From Gallispira sp964526435 (lineage in GTDB: Bacteria > Bacillota > Clostridia > Lachnospirales > CAG-274): a stretch of DNA of 21,428 nt. The stretch spans positions 1 through 21,428 of the forward strand of contig CAZGIC010000027.1 in assembly GCA_964526435.1 (NCBI GenBank). The letters run 5' to 3'. Shown here piece after piece: positions 7,301-14,184 of the stretch (the stretch's first letter is position 1; each line of letters begins with the position of its first letter). The position numbers and the translations under genes were made by a program. The notes below the pieces were generated by a model. That model was not told where the DNA came from. It did no database searches and worked only from the letters and a program-made list of their open reading frames with translations.

Positions 7301-7996
7301 ATGGCTTTATATGCTATGTCAGACTTGCACTTAAGTCACTACAAGGAAAAACCTATGGATATATTTGATGAAGTGTGGCATAATCATACTGAAAAAATAT
7401 ATAAAAACTGGAATAATATTATATCTGATGAGGATACCGTAATTGTAAACGGGGATTTGTCATGGGGAATGACAATGGAAGAAGTTAAACCTGATCTTGA
7501 TTTTATAAGTGAACTGAAAGGGAAAAAAATTATTGTTCAGGGAAATCACGATTATTTCTGGAATTCTACGGCAAAACTTAATACTCTTTATGATAATATG
7601 TTTTTTCTTAAGAACAATTTTACAACGTATGGTAATTATGCCATATGCGGTTCCAGAGGCTGGCTTTGTCCGGGAGATACAAGGTATACGGATCATGACA
7701 ATAAAATTTACTTAAGAGAAGTTGGAAGAATGAAATTATCAATTGAAGCTGCTGTTAAAGAAGGATATAAAGGTGAAAATATTATTGTGGCAATGCACTA
7801 TCCGCCCACAAATGACAGATATGAAAACTCGTTATTTACAGCATTGTTTAATAATTTTAAAATAAAACGTGTTATTTACGGGCATCTTCATGGTGCTTCT
7901 AAATATAATAACAGTCTTGAAGGTGAAATAAATGGAATAGAATATTCACTTGTATCGGCTGATTATCTGAAATTTAAACCAATTAAAATAATGTAA
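7301..7996 (+). CDS. Calcineurin-like metallophosphoesterase
   Basis: This is a 231-residue soluble metallophosphoesterase with a complete dinuclear metal site: Asp8 and His10 (SDLHLSH), Asp52 (NGDLSWG), Asn82-His83 (GNHDYFW), His166 (MHYPP), and His195/His197 (GHLHG). It belongs to a bacterial group often labelled serine/threonine phosphatase-like or YfcE-like, but the substrate cannot be read from sequence. A GGAGA site lies at the end of relQ and a single base separates the two genes, so translation is probably coupled. That coupling invites a nucleotide-related role, but this is only inference. Confidence 0.85.
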   Translation: MALYAMSDLHLSHYKEKPMDIFDEVWHNHTEKIYKNWNNIISDEDTVIVNGDLSWGMTMEEVKPDLDFISELKGKKIIVQGNHDYFWNSTAKLNTLYDNMFFLKNNFTTYGNYAICGSRGWLCPGDTRYTDHDNKIYLREVGRMKLSIEAAVKEGYKGENIIVAMHYPPTNDRYENSLFTALFNNFKIKRVIYGHLHGASKYNNSLEGEINGIEYSLVSADYLKFKPIKIM

Positions 7997-8010
7997 GGAG
8001 AGAAAATAAA

Positions 8011-8532
8011 ATGGCTGAAAATCCTATTGTTACTTTTGAATTTGAAGATGGTGCTAAAATTGTTGCGGAGCTTTATCCCGATATTGCACCAAATACAGTT
8101 AATAATTTTATAAGTCTTATTAATCATAATTTTTATGACGGATTAACATTTCACAGAGTTATTCCCGGATTTATGATACAGGGAGGCTGTCCTAACGGAA
8201 CAGGTACAGGCGGTCCCGGTTACAGCATAAAGGGTGAGTTTGCATTAAATGGATTTAAAAATGATTTAAAACATACTGAAGGTGTTCTTTCTATGGCAAG
8301 GGCAATGCATCCCGATTCTGCAGGCTCACAGTTTTTTATAATGCATAAAACTTCGCCTCATCTTGACGGACAGTATGCTGCCTTTGGAAAGGTAATTGAA
8401 GGTATGGATGTTGTAAATGATATTGCAAATGTTCCTACTGATTTTTCTGACAGACCTGTTATGGATGTTGTTATTAAAAGTGTTACAGTTGATACTTTTG
8501 GTGAGGAATATCCGGAACCTGAAACGATGTAA
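8011..8532 (+). CDS. Cyclophilin-type peptidyl-prolyl cis-trans isomerase
   Basis: This single-domain cyclophilin of 173 residues has no signal peptide, so it is a cytosolic proline isomerase acting in protein folding. Active-site elements are present: FHRVIPGFMIQGG with catalytic Arg49, SMARAMHPDSAGSQFFI (about 94-110), and LDGQYAAFGKVIEGMDVV (118-135). The position equivalent to the cyclosporin-contacting Trp121 of human CypA is His117 here, common among bacterial enzymes and associated with low cyclosporin sensitivity. It follows the metallophosphoesterase by 14 nt with an AAGGAGAG site and probably ends the relQ transcript. Confidence 0.93.
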   Translation: MAENPIVTFEFEDGAKIVAELYPDIAPNTVNNFISLINHNFYDGLTFHRVIPGFMIQGGCPNGTGTGGPGYSIKGEFALNGFKNDLKHTEGVLSMARAMHPDSAGSQFFIMHKTSPHLDGQYAAFGKVIEGMDVVNDIANVPTDFSDRPVMDVVIKSVTVDTFGEEYPEPETM

Positions 8533-8576
8533 TATGTTTTAATTAAAATTTAATCTTTTATTAAGGCGGTTTTAAG

Positions 8577-8585
8577 TGGTATAAT
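8577..8585 (+). promoter_or_regulatory. Extended -10 promoter of the two-component operon
   Basis: TGGTATAAT combines a TGn extension with a perfect TATAAT at 8580-8585. The -35 region (TTTATT at 8557-8562) is poor, as is usual for extended -10 promoters. The predicted start is near 8592. Confidence 0.55.
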
Positions 8586-8594
8586 GTAAATTAT

Positions 8595-8622
8595 AATACG
8601 GGCGGTAATATACGCCCGTATT
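8595..8622 (+). terminator. Hairpin at the cyclophilin/response-regulator boundary
   Basis: A 10-bp perfect stem, AATACGGGCG (8595-8604) / CGCCCGTATT (8613-8622), has an 8-nt loop and only a weak T-rich tail (TTTGTCT). It may terminate the relQ cluster. Because it starts right after the predicted start of the next transcript, it may instead form a 5' stem-loop on that mRNA. Confidence 0.45.
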
Positions 8623-8683
8623 TGTCTATAAGAAATTTATAAAAAAACGGTGTTTAAATAGTATTAATGAGAGGAGTATAAAA

Positions 8684-9379
8684 ATGGAAAAATCACTGGG
8701 AAAAGTTCTTGTTGTGGAAGATGAAAGTAAGCTGGCACGTTTTATTGAACTTGAATTAAAGCATGAAGGCTATGATGTTGTTTTGGCAGAAAACGGAAGA
8801 GAAGGAATAGAAAAATTTTATGAAGAAGAACCAGATATTATACTTCTTGATCTGATGCTTCCTGAATTGAATGGTATTGAGGTTTGCAGAAGACTAAGAA
8901 AGGAGTCAGATATTCCTATAATTATGCTTACTGCAAAGGGTGAAACAATGGATAAAATTGCCGGACTTGACAGCGGGGCAGATGATTATATTACAAAACC
9001 TTTTGCTATAGAAGAGCTTTTTGCAAGAATGAGGGTTGCTTTGCGAAGAAGTACAAATTCAAATGACAATAACGGAAATGTATTGGTTTTACATGATCTT
9101 AAAATAGATATACCAAGAAGGACAGTATATTATAAAGATAATGAAGTGGAATTGACAAAAAGAGAATTTGAACTGCTTACCTATCTTGTAAAAAATAAAA
9201 ATATTGTTATATCAAGGGAGCAGATTTTAAATCAGGTATGGGGATATGATTACATTGGTGAAACAAATGTAGTAGATGTATATGTAAGATACCTCAGAAC
9301 AAAAATTGATGATAAATTTGGCATTAAACTGATTCATACTATAAGAGGTGTTGGATACTTTGTTAAAGATGAAGAATAA
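8684..9379 (+). CDS. OmpR/PhoB-family response regulator
   Basis: The 231-residue transcription factor is activated by phosphorylation from the kinase encoded next. The receiver domain (about 6-120) has the acidic pocket Glu12-Asp13, phosphoacceptor Asp56 (LLDLMLP), Thr83 and Lys105 (TKPF). The C-terminal winged-helix domain (about 133-229) has ELTKREFELLTYLVKNKN, the VDVYVRYLRTKID recognition helix and the wing HTIRGVGYFV. The overall pattern is close to ArlR/CsrR-type regulators of Gram-positive bacteria, but the regulon cannot be deduced. A GAGAGGAG site precedes the ATG. The 3' end overlaps the kinase gene. Confidence 0.94.
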   Translation: MEKSLGKVLVVEDESKLARFIELELKHEGYDVVLAENGREGIEKFYEEEPDIILLDLMLPELNGIEVCRRLRKESDIPIIMLTAKGETMDKIAGLDSGADDYITKPFAIEELFARMRVALRRSTNSNDNNGNVLVLHDLKIDIPRRTVYYKDNEVELTKREFELLTYLVKNKNIVISREQILNQVWGYDYIGETNVVDVYVRYLRTKIDDKFGIKLIHTIRGVGYFVKDEE

Positions 9380-10784
9380 GCTGATGGATAAAATAAAGTC
9401 GAAATATGATAAGCTGACAATTACAGGGAAGATTACACTTATATATACATCTGTATTTGTGCTTATGATAGTTGTAGTTTCTGTTATAGCACTTTTTAAT
9501 ATGTGGATATCATATAATAGTATGTCAAAAAGTGAAATAAATGCGGCAGCAGACAGAATTGAAAATTACATATGTGAAGGTAATACTCTTGATAAAGCAG
9601 AGATAGAAGATATTATTGATAATCCATATATAGATGTAATGATTATGAATAAAAGCAAAAGACCCGGGGATAATATAGGCACTATGAATGACCCGGAAAG
9701 ATTTCCTAGAATTGATAATATGGATAATAAAGAGGGAGATATTTACGGTACGAATAGTGTTGATGATATTCCTTACATGTTTATGAGAAGAGTTTTTGAA
9801 TATAATGGGGATACATATGAAATAGTTATATTCAGAAAAAATCAGGTGGAAAACAGGGTACTTTATTATTGTCTTACAATTATTGTAATAACAAATCTTA
9901 TTTCAATACTTGTGGCAGTATTAATAGGTAAATATATAAGCAAAAAAATACTTTCACCTATTAGAGAAATTACAGAAACGGCTGAAAATATCAGTCTTTA
10001 TGATTTATCTCAAAGAATAGCTGTTCCTGAAACTAAGGATGAAATTCATACGTTGGTTGTAACATTTAATGATATGATTGACAGACTTCAGGAAAATTTT
10101 AATAAGGAAAATAAGTTTATTTCAGATGCTTCCCATGAATTGAAAACTCCTATTGCAATTATTCAGGGTTATATTAATATGATCTATAGGTGGGGAAAGG
10201 ATGACCCTGAAATATTAAATGAGTCTATTGAGTCAATAAAATCTGAAACAGAGCATATGAATGCCCTTATACAGCAGCTTTTATATCTGGCAAGAGATAC
10301 CCAGGGGAAAAATCAGATCAATATTCAATACGTTTCCCTTAGTGAAGTTGCTGAAGATGTTACAAAGGAAATTGAAGTTTCAAATCCGAATATTGTGACA
10401 ACATTTGAAAATGAGTCAAATGATGAAGTTATTGTAAAGGCAGATAAACATATGCTTAAACAGCTTATATGGATATTTGCTGAGAATGGTATCAAATATT
10501 CAGGAGACAAGCAGTGCCATTTGACCATAAAGATTGGATATAAGGACGAGTTCCCTTATTTTTCTGTGACAGACAATGGTATAGGAATAGAAAAGTCTGC
10601 TTTAAATAAGATATTTGACAGATTTTACAGATATGATGAGTCAAGAAACAAAAAAATTGAAGGAAACGGTTTAGGTTTGTCCATTGCAAAAGCTATAGTA
10701 AAACAGTTGGGTGCACGTATAGATGTTAAATCAACTGTAGGTGAGGGAAGTACATTTACTGTCATTTTTAAAAAATGTGAATGA
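9369..10784 (+). CDS. Membrane sensor histidine kinase (ArlS-like)
   Basis: This transmembrane kinase is the presumed partner of the preceding regulator. In the 471-residue reading it has TM1 at about 22-44, an extracytoplasmic sensor domain of about 120 residues rich in Asp and Asn, TM2 at about 165-190, HAMP, a HisKA domain with phosphoacceptor His256 (SDASHELKTP), and a HATPase with N-box FAENGIKYS, G1-box TDNGIGIE, F-box IFDRFYRYDESR and G2-box GNGLGLSIAKAIV. ATG 9369 overlaps the regulator gene by 11 nt and has only a weak ribosome site. GTG 9348 and ATG 9384 are alternatives, so the exact start is uncertain. Coupled translation with the regulator is likely. Confidence 0.92.
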   Translation: MKNKLMDKIKSKYDKLTITGKITLIYTSVFVLMIVVVSVIALFNMWISYNSMSKSEINAAADRIENYICEGNTLDKAEIEDIIDNPYIDVMIMNKSKRPGDNIGTMNDPERFPRIDNMDNKEGDIYGTNSVDDIPYMFMRRVFEYNGDTYEIVIFRKNQVENRVLYYCLTIIVITNLISILVAVLIGKYISKKILSPIREITETAENISLYDLSQRIAVPETKDEIHTLVVTFNDMIDRLQENFNKENKFISDASHELKTPIAIIQGYINMIYRWGKDDPEILNESIESIKSETEHMNALIQQLLYLARDTQGKNQINIQYVSLSEVAEDVTKEIEVSNPNIVTTFENESNDEVIVKADKHMLKQLIWIFAENGIKYSGDKQCHLTIKIGYKDEFPYFSVTDNGIGIEKSALNKIFDRFYRYDESRNKKIEGNGLGLSIAKAIVKQLGARIDVKSTVGEGSTFTVIFKKCE

Positions 10785-10834
10785 TTACGTTTTTATTACA
10801 ATGACTCGAAATTTGTTACAAAATCTTTTAAATG

Positions 10835-10843
10835 TGATATAAT
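10835..10843 (+). promoter_or_regulatory. Extended -10 promoter of the structured RNA
   Basis: TGATATAAT contains a perfect -10 (10838-10843) with a TGn extension. A degenerate -35 lies in TTGTTACA (10813-10820). Transcription would begin at about 10847-10850, exactly at the base of the long RNA stem. Confidence 0.65.
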
Positions 10844-10845
10844 CA

Positions 10846-11026
10846 AGAGAAATGTTGATTAATTAATATAGGTTATCAACTAATGTAGTTTAGAAAAAGT
10901 ATTAGCTTAAGTTGTGCTTTGGGTTTCTCTTTCAGGGAGAACGGTACATGAGTTTTAATAAAAGTATTGAATAAACTGTATTAGAGATTATCTGATACCT
11001 GTATATCAATATTTCTCTGATTTTTT
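10846..11026 (+). ncRNA. Rod-shaped structured RNA, 6S-like candidate
   Basis: A ~173-nt region folds end to end. The closing stem pairs AGAGAAATGTTGAT (10846-10859) with 11005-11018 (14 bp, one G-U), ATATAGG (10866-10872) with CCTGTAT (10998-11004), TATCA (10874-10878) with TGATA (10993-10997), and CTAATGTAGTTTA (10880-10892) with TAAACTGTATTAG (10972-10984). An open central region follows, with unpaired 10893-10903 and 10953-10971, then an apical stem (CUUA/UGAG, UGUGC/GUACA, and CUCU/GGAG with a UUCAG loop). A T-run (11021-11026) directly follows the closing stem and can act as a terminator. It has its own promoter and no ORF. Long closing stem, central bubble and apical hairpin are the hallmarks of 6S RNA, which sequesters sigma-A RNA polymerase. 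The identity is inferred from architecture, not sequence match. Confidence 0.55.
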
Positions 11027-11032
11027 GGTTAT

Positions 11033-11058
11033 TTGTCATTTCTGCAGCGGTTTATAAT
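11033..11058 (+). promoter_or_regulatory. Weak promoter candidate for the amidase gene
   Basis: TATAAT at 11053-11058 is perfect, but the nearest -35-like box, TTGTCA (11033-11038), is only 14 bp away. An inverted repeat CGGTTT (11048-11053) / AAACCG (11083-11088) lies around and after it. Read-through from the structured RNA is an alternative source of transcript. Confidence 0.3.
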
Positions 11059-11139
11059 GAAATGGCGGATGTGACAAAATAAAACCGTTTTAAAGTATAG
11101 AATAATTTTTTTATTATTGCTAAGAAAGGGGTGAAAGTT

Positions 11140-12630
11140 TTGCGAATAAAATCATGGATAGTATTAATTACTTTGACTTTTGTTATATTTGCTGCAGGCA
11201 GTGCAAATGCTGCCAACAGATATATCAATATGACACTAAGATACGATTATACTGACCATAGTTACAGTGCAGAAGAAGTTTTTGTTTCAATAGATGATGA
11301 AATATTAACTGATTTAGATATGCCTCCTATAATACTGAACGGATATACTCTTGTGCCGGCAAGGGAAGTCTTTGAGGGCATAGGGGCAACAGTTGAATGG
11401 AATGATGATCTGGAGCAGGTTTATGTTACATATGGAGATACTCTGGTGGTTATTCCCATTGGCAGTGCTAAAGCATATGTAAATGGTGAATCAGAAACTA
11501 TGCAGACAGAGGCAAAAATAATTAATGACAAGACAATGATTCCTTTAAGGTTTGTTACAACTGCTCTTGGCTTTGAAATAGAGTGGGATGATACAACAAG
11601 GATTGCAAATATTGTTACAAAACAACAGACAACAACCACTACGACAACTACTACAACTACGGAAGCAACAACTGAGGTAACAACAGCGGAAACGACTCAG
11701 TCAAGTGAAACAACAACTGCAGTGGATACTAATGCATACAACACTGCTTACACTGATGACTATGGCTATGATAATGATGCAGGATATTATTACATTAAAG
11801 ACAGTGCAGATGTAATAGATGTAAATGATTTTGTACATTATGATGATTATTATAATTTAACTTATTCTTTAGTATTAAACGGAGATTATCAGAATTTATT
11901 GTCAGACGGCAGTTATACTTCAACTGCAACGGGCATAAGCAGTATAAATGTTTCTGTGGCTTCGGATAAGACAACCATTACATTTAATGAAACTCAGATT
12001 ATGGCAATGGATATTACCAAGGCTAACGGTTTTGTTTATATAAAACCTGTACTTCCTAAAGAAAAGTATTCTAAAATTATAGTTCTCGATGCCGGACATG
12101 GCGGAACTGATCCGGGGGCCTCAGCAAATAATCTTGTAGAAAAGGATTTGACTCTTCAAATGCTTTTGGCTGCTAAAGAACTTTTTGACCAGAGTGATAT
12201 AAAGTGTTATGTTACCAGAGCAACAGATACATATCCAAGTTTTGATGACAGAACAAATCTTGCTAATGAAGTTGGAGATGCTTTTATATCAATACATATA
12301 AATTCGGCTACAAATACTTCTGCAAGTGGTACGGAAACATACAGCTTATATGCAAATGATTTGGGAAATGGGCTTACAAGCTACAGATTGGCTGAGGAAA
12401 TGCTTAATCAGCTTCTTGATAAGCTTGGAACCGTAAACAGAAGTGTTAAAAGTGATAACCTGATTGTTTTAAGACAATCTGTAGTACCGGCAACATTGAT
12501 TGAAATTGGATTTATTTCAAATACCGGTGATGCTTCGATTATGGGCAGTCAGGAAGGAATAAATAAAGTAGGACAGGCTATATATGATGGAGTTGTAAAT
12601 CTCTTTAATACATATACACCTGTAAGATAA
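11140..12630 (+). CDS. Secreted N-acetylmuramoyl-L-alanine amidase with stalk-like linker
   Basis: The protein is an exported zinc amidase that cleaves the bond between N-acetylmuramic acid and the stem peptide of peptidoglycan. After a signal peptide (RIKSW, hydrophobic core, ANA cleavage region near 25) come a copper-amine-oxidase-N-like domain (about 45-160; VPAREVFEGIGATVEW and IPLRFVTTALGFEIEW repeats), a linker beginning with eleven Thr, an AMIN-like beta region (about 215-305), and an Amidase_3 domain (about 312-490). Zinc ligands and catalysis map to DAGHGG (His near 320), LVEKDL (Glu near 334), SIHINS (His near 386) and LIEIGF (Glu near 455). AAAGGGGTGA lies just before TTG 11140 at correct spacing, so I prefer TTG over the GTG at 11131, which sits inside that site. 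The Thr run is a probable flexible wall-spanning linker. Confidence 0.9.
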   Translation: MRIKSWIVLITLTFVIFAAGSANAANRYINMTLRYDYTDHSYSAEEVFVSIDDEILTDLDMPPIILNGYTLVPAREVFEGIGATVEWNDDLEQVYVTYGDTLVVIPIGSAKAYVNGESETMQTEAKIINDKTMIPLRFVTTALGFEIEWDDTTRIANIVTKQQTTTTTTTTTTTEATTEVTTAETTQSSETTTAVDTNAYNTAYTDDYGYDNDAGYYYIKDSADVIDVNDFVHYDDYYNLTYSLVLNGDYQNLLSDGSYTSTATGISSINVSVASDKTTITFNETQIMAMDITKANGFVYIKPVLPKEKYSKIIVLDAGHGGTDPGASANNLVEKDLTLQMLLAAKELFDQSDIKCYVTRATDTYPSFDDRTNLANEVGDAFISIHINSATNTSASGTETYSLYANDLGNGLTSYRLAEEMLNQLLDKLGTVNRSVKSDNLIVLRQSVVPATLIEIGFISNTGDASIMGSQEGINKVGQAIYDGVVNLFNTYTPVR

Positions 12631-12670
12631 TTAAATATATTTAGGGTGTTGACTTTTTTCGACACTTTGA

Positions 12671-12703
12671 AACGGCATAGATAATTATATCTGTGCCGTT
12701 TTT
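12671..12703 (+). terminator. Terminator of the amidase gene
   Basis: A 13-bp stem, AACGGCATAGATA (12671-12683) with TATCTGTGCCGTT (12688-12700, one T-G pair), has an ATTA loop and is followed by TTTC. Confidence 0.85.
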
Positions 12704-12779
12704 CAGTTATATATAATTGTGTAATTTTACTGTTATGTCACTTTTAGGGAAATAATGAAGTGTGTTGAATTAAACAGAG

Positions 12780-12805
12780 CATAAACAAAAAATCCTTTGT
12801 TTATG
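12780..12805 (+). repeat. Perfect 10-bp inverted repeat upstream of the creatine operon
   Basis: CATAAACAAA (12780-12789) and TTTGTTTATG (12796-12805) are perfect complements around a 6-nt spacer. There is no T-tract. It lies about 90 bp upstream of the -35 box and may be a regulator site or a weak hairpin in read-through RNA. Confidence 0.45.
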
Positions 12806-12879
12806 AGATTATATTAAAACATATGTACTAAGGAAAGTAGTTTTGGTGTGAATAATGCACACTATCCAGTGATAAAAAG

Positions 12880-12894
12880 TGTAATCGTGTTACA
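12880..12894 (+). promoter_or_regulatory. Palindromic operator candidate abutting the -35 box
   Basis: TGTAA (12880-12884) and TTACA (12890-12894) form a 15-bp dyad with a 5-bp spacer that ends at the base before the -35 hexamer. That is a typical activator position. A second dyad, GTGTG (12846-12850) / CACAC (12858-12862), lies 30 bp further upstream. The PucR-family protein encoded in the operon is the obvious candidate ligand, but this is inference. Confidence 0.45.
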
Positions 12895-12923
12895 TTGACA
12901 AACTGAACATCATAGTGTAGAAT
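12895..12923 (+). promoter_or_regulatory. Near-consensus sigma-A promoter of the creatine operon
   Basis: A perfect TTGACA (12895-12900) is separated by 17 bp from TAGAAT (12918-12923), so transcription starts near 12930. So strong a core promoter suggests that repression or attenuation sets the output. Confidence 0.8.
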
Positions 12924-12947
12924 GTCTATAACAAACAGAAAAATGTA

Positions 12948-12979
12948 AAAAGAAATGAAATTAAAAGAAAAGAAATGAA
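12948..12979 (+). repeat. Direct repeat in the creatine operon leader
   Basis: AAAAGAAATGAA occurs at 12948-12959 and again at 12968-12979, 20 nt apart start to start, in an A-rich single-stranded part of the leader that ends 8 nt before the terminator stem. Confidence 0.5.
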
Positions 12980-12987
12980 TGAGTGAC

Positions 12988-13023
12988 AAAGGCGTTACAT
13001 TTAATTGTGACGCCTTTCTTTTT
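12988..13023 (+). terminator. Leader terminator/attenuator of the creatine operon
   Basis: A 12-bp stem, AAAGGCGTTACA (12988-12999) with TGTGACGCCTTT (13006-13017, one T-G pair), has a 6-nt loop and is followed by CTTTTTG. It stands between the promoter and the first gene, about 60 nt into the transcript, so RNA polymerase must read through it to express the operon. I found no known riboswitch fold and no T-box sequence upstream of it. Confidence 0.75.
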
Positions 13024-13051
13024 GATTTCAAATGTAAGGAGGCAGAATGTG

Positions 13052-14146
13052 ATGAACATGATAGGTAAAAAGCTGACAATTAGCGGCTTGACAAAGTATT
13101 ATGGAACCTACAAGGCGTTGACTGACATTAACTTAACCTGTGAACCCGGAGAGTTTATAACTATTCTTGGTTCAAGCGGATGCGGTAAAACGACACTGCT
13201 GAAAGTAATTGCAGGATTTGAAAAGAAAAGGGATGGAACTATAAGCATTGATGAACAAAATGTGGAAAGTATGAAACCATATGAGAGAAATATTGGGATG
13301 CTTTTTCAGAATTATGCTTTATTTCCTCATATGACAATAGCGGAAAATATAGCGTATCCGCTGAAGCTGAGAAAGATGCCAAAGAAGGAAATAAACAATC
13401 GTGTGGCAGAAATGATATCAATGGTTAAGCTTAAAGGAATGGAAAAGAGATTTCCAAAACAGTTAAGCGGTGGTCAGCAGCAGAGAGTAGCACTTGCAAG
13501 GGCAATTGTTTATAATCCGCCTATACTTCTGCTTGATGAACCTCTTGGTGCTCTTGATATGAATCTGAGACATGAAATGCAGTTTGAAATCAAAAGAATT
13601 ACTCAGGAACTGGGAATAACGACAATAAGCGTTACACATGACCAGGAAGAAGCTTTTGCTATGTCAGATAAAATCTGCATAATGAATAAAGGTATGATAC
13701 AACAGTTTGATACACCTGAAAATATTTATGAAAATCCAGCCAATAAATTTGTTGCAGAATTTATGGGCACAACAAATATCATAAATATTAAAGATATAAA
13801 GTATGAGATGAATGGTGATAATTGCACTGTGACAGGTATGACAGAAATTGCAGATAAACCTGTAATGGTTGTACTTCCTGCACAAAAGATAGACAGGAGC
13901 AAAACAGAGGCAATGCTTACACTAAGACCGGAGTGTATAAAGATTAGTGATGAAAGCGGTACAAATAAGTTTGATGCTGTTATAACAGAACATGTGTACA
14001 TAGGCGAGTGTGTTAAGGTCAAGGCACAGGCAATGGACAAAACACTTAACATAAAACTCAGTGTAAGTGAATTCAGAAGTCTTGAAGGAAAATTAAATGT
14101 TGAATTTAAATTTGAAAAGGATGCAGTATCAATAATATATTCATAA
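13052..14146 (+). CDS. PotA-type ABC transporter ATPase, probable creatine importer subunit
   Basis: This ATP-binding subunit energises the importer made with the next three genes. The 364 residues comprise a nucleotide-binding domain and a C-terminal TOBE-like domain (about 240-360). Walker A is GSSGCGKTT with Lys46, the Q-loop is LFQNYALFPHMT, the signature LSGGQ is at 137-141, Walker B LLLDEP at 158-163, and the switch His196 lies in SVTHDQEE. AAGGAGG at 13036-13042 precedes ATG 13052 by 9 nt. GTG 13049 is an alternative. Extending the frame upstream to GTG 12983 would place translation across the leader terminator, so I reject that start. The family handles polyamines and similar small cations. 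Creatine as substrate is inferred from the creatinase downstream. Confidence 0.92.
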   Translation: MNMIGKKLTISGLTKYYGTYKALTDINLTCEPGEFITILGSSGCGKTTLLKVIAGFEKKRDGTISIDEQNVESMKPYERNIGMLFQNYALFPHMTIAENIAYPLKLRKMPKKEINNRVAEMISMVKLKGMEKRFPKQLSGGQQQRVALARAIVYNPPILLLDEPLGALDMNLRHEMQFEIKRITQELGITTISVTHDQEEAFAMSDKICIMNKGMIQQFDTPENIYENPANKFVAEFMGTTNIINIKDIKYEMNGDNCTVTGMTEIADKPVMVVLPAQKIDRSKTEAMLTLRPECIKISDESGTNKFDAVITEHVYIGECVKVKAQAMDKTLNIKLSVSEFRSLEGKLNVEFKFEKDAVSIIYS

Positions 14147-14184
14147 AAGTATATCACAATATATAATGAAAGGAAAGGATATTT

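Noticed and set aside
10846..11026. c-di-AMP (ydaO) riboswitch controlling the amidase gene
   Set aside because: The class often controls wall hydrolases, but its conserved GGGGGACC-type segments are absent and the fold here is a single long rod.
12956..12979. Tiny leader ORF (ATG to TGA, MKLKEKK) in the creatine operon leader
   Set aside because: There is no ribosome binding site and the composition simply follows the A-rich leader, so a translation-coupled attenuation peptide is not supported.
12930..13023. Guanidine or other known riboswitch in the creatine operon leader
   Set aside because: The leader before the terminator is A-rich and unstructured, with no conserved riboswitch core that I can see.
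12983..13051. Upstream GTG start for the ABC ATPase gene
   Set aside because: It would translate through the leader terminator stem and adds residues absent from the family. AAGGAGG at 13036-13042 points to ATG 13052.
13726..14157. 143-codon minus-strand frame inside the ABC ATPase gene
   Set aside because: It is antisense to the coding TOBE-like region, with a Ser/Ile-rich translation and no ribosome site.
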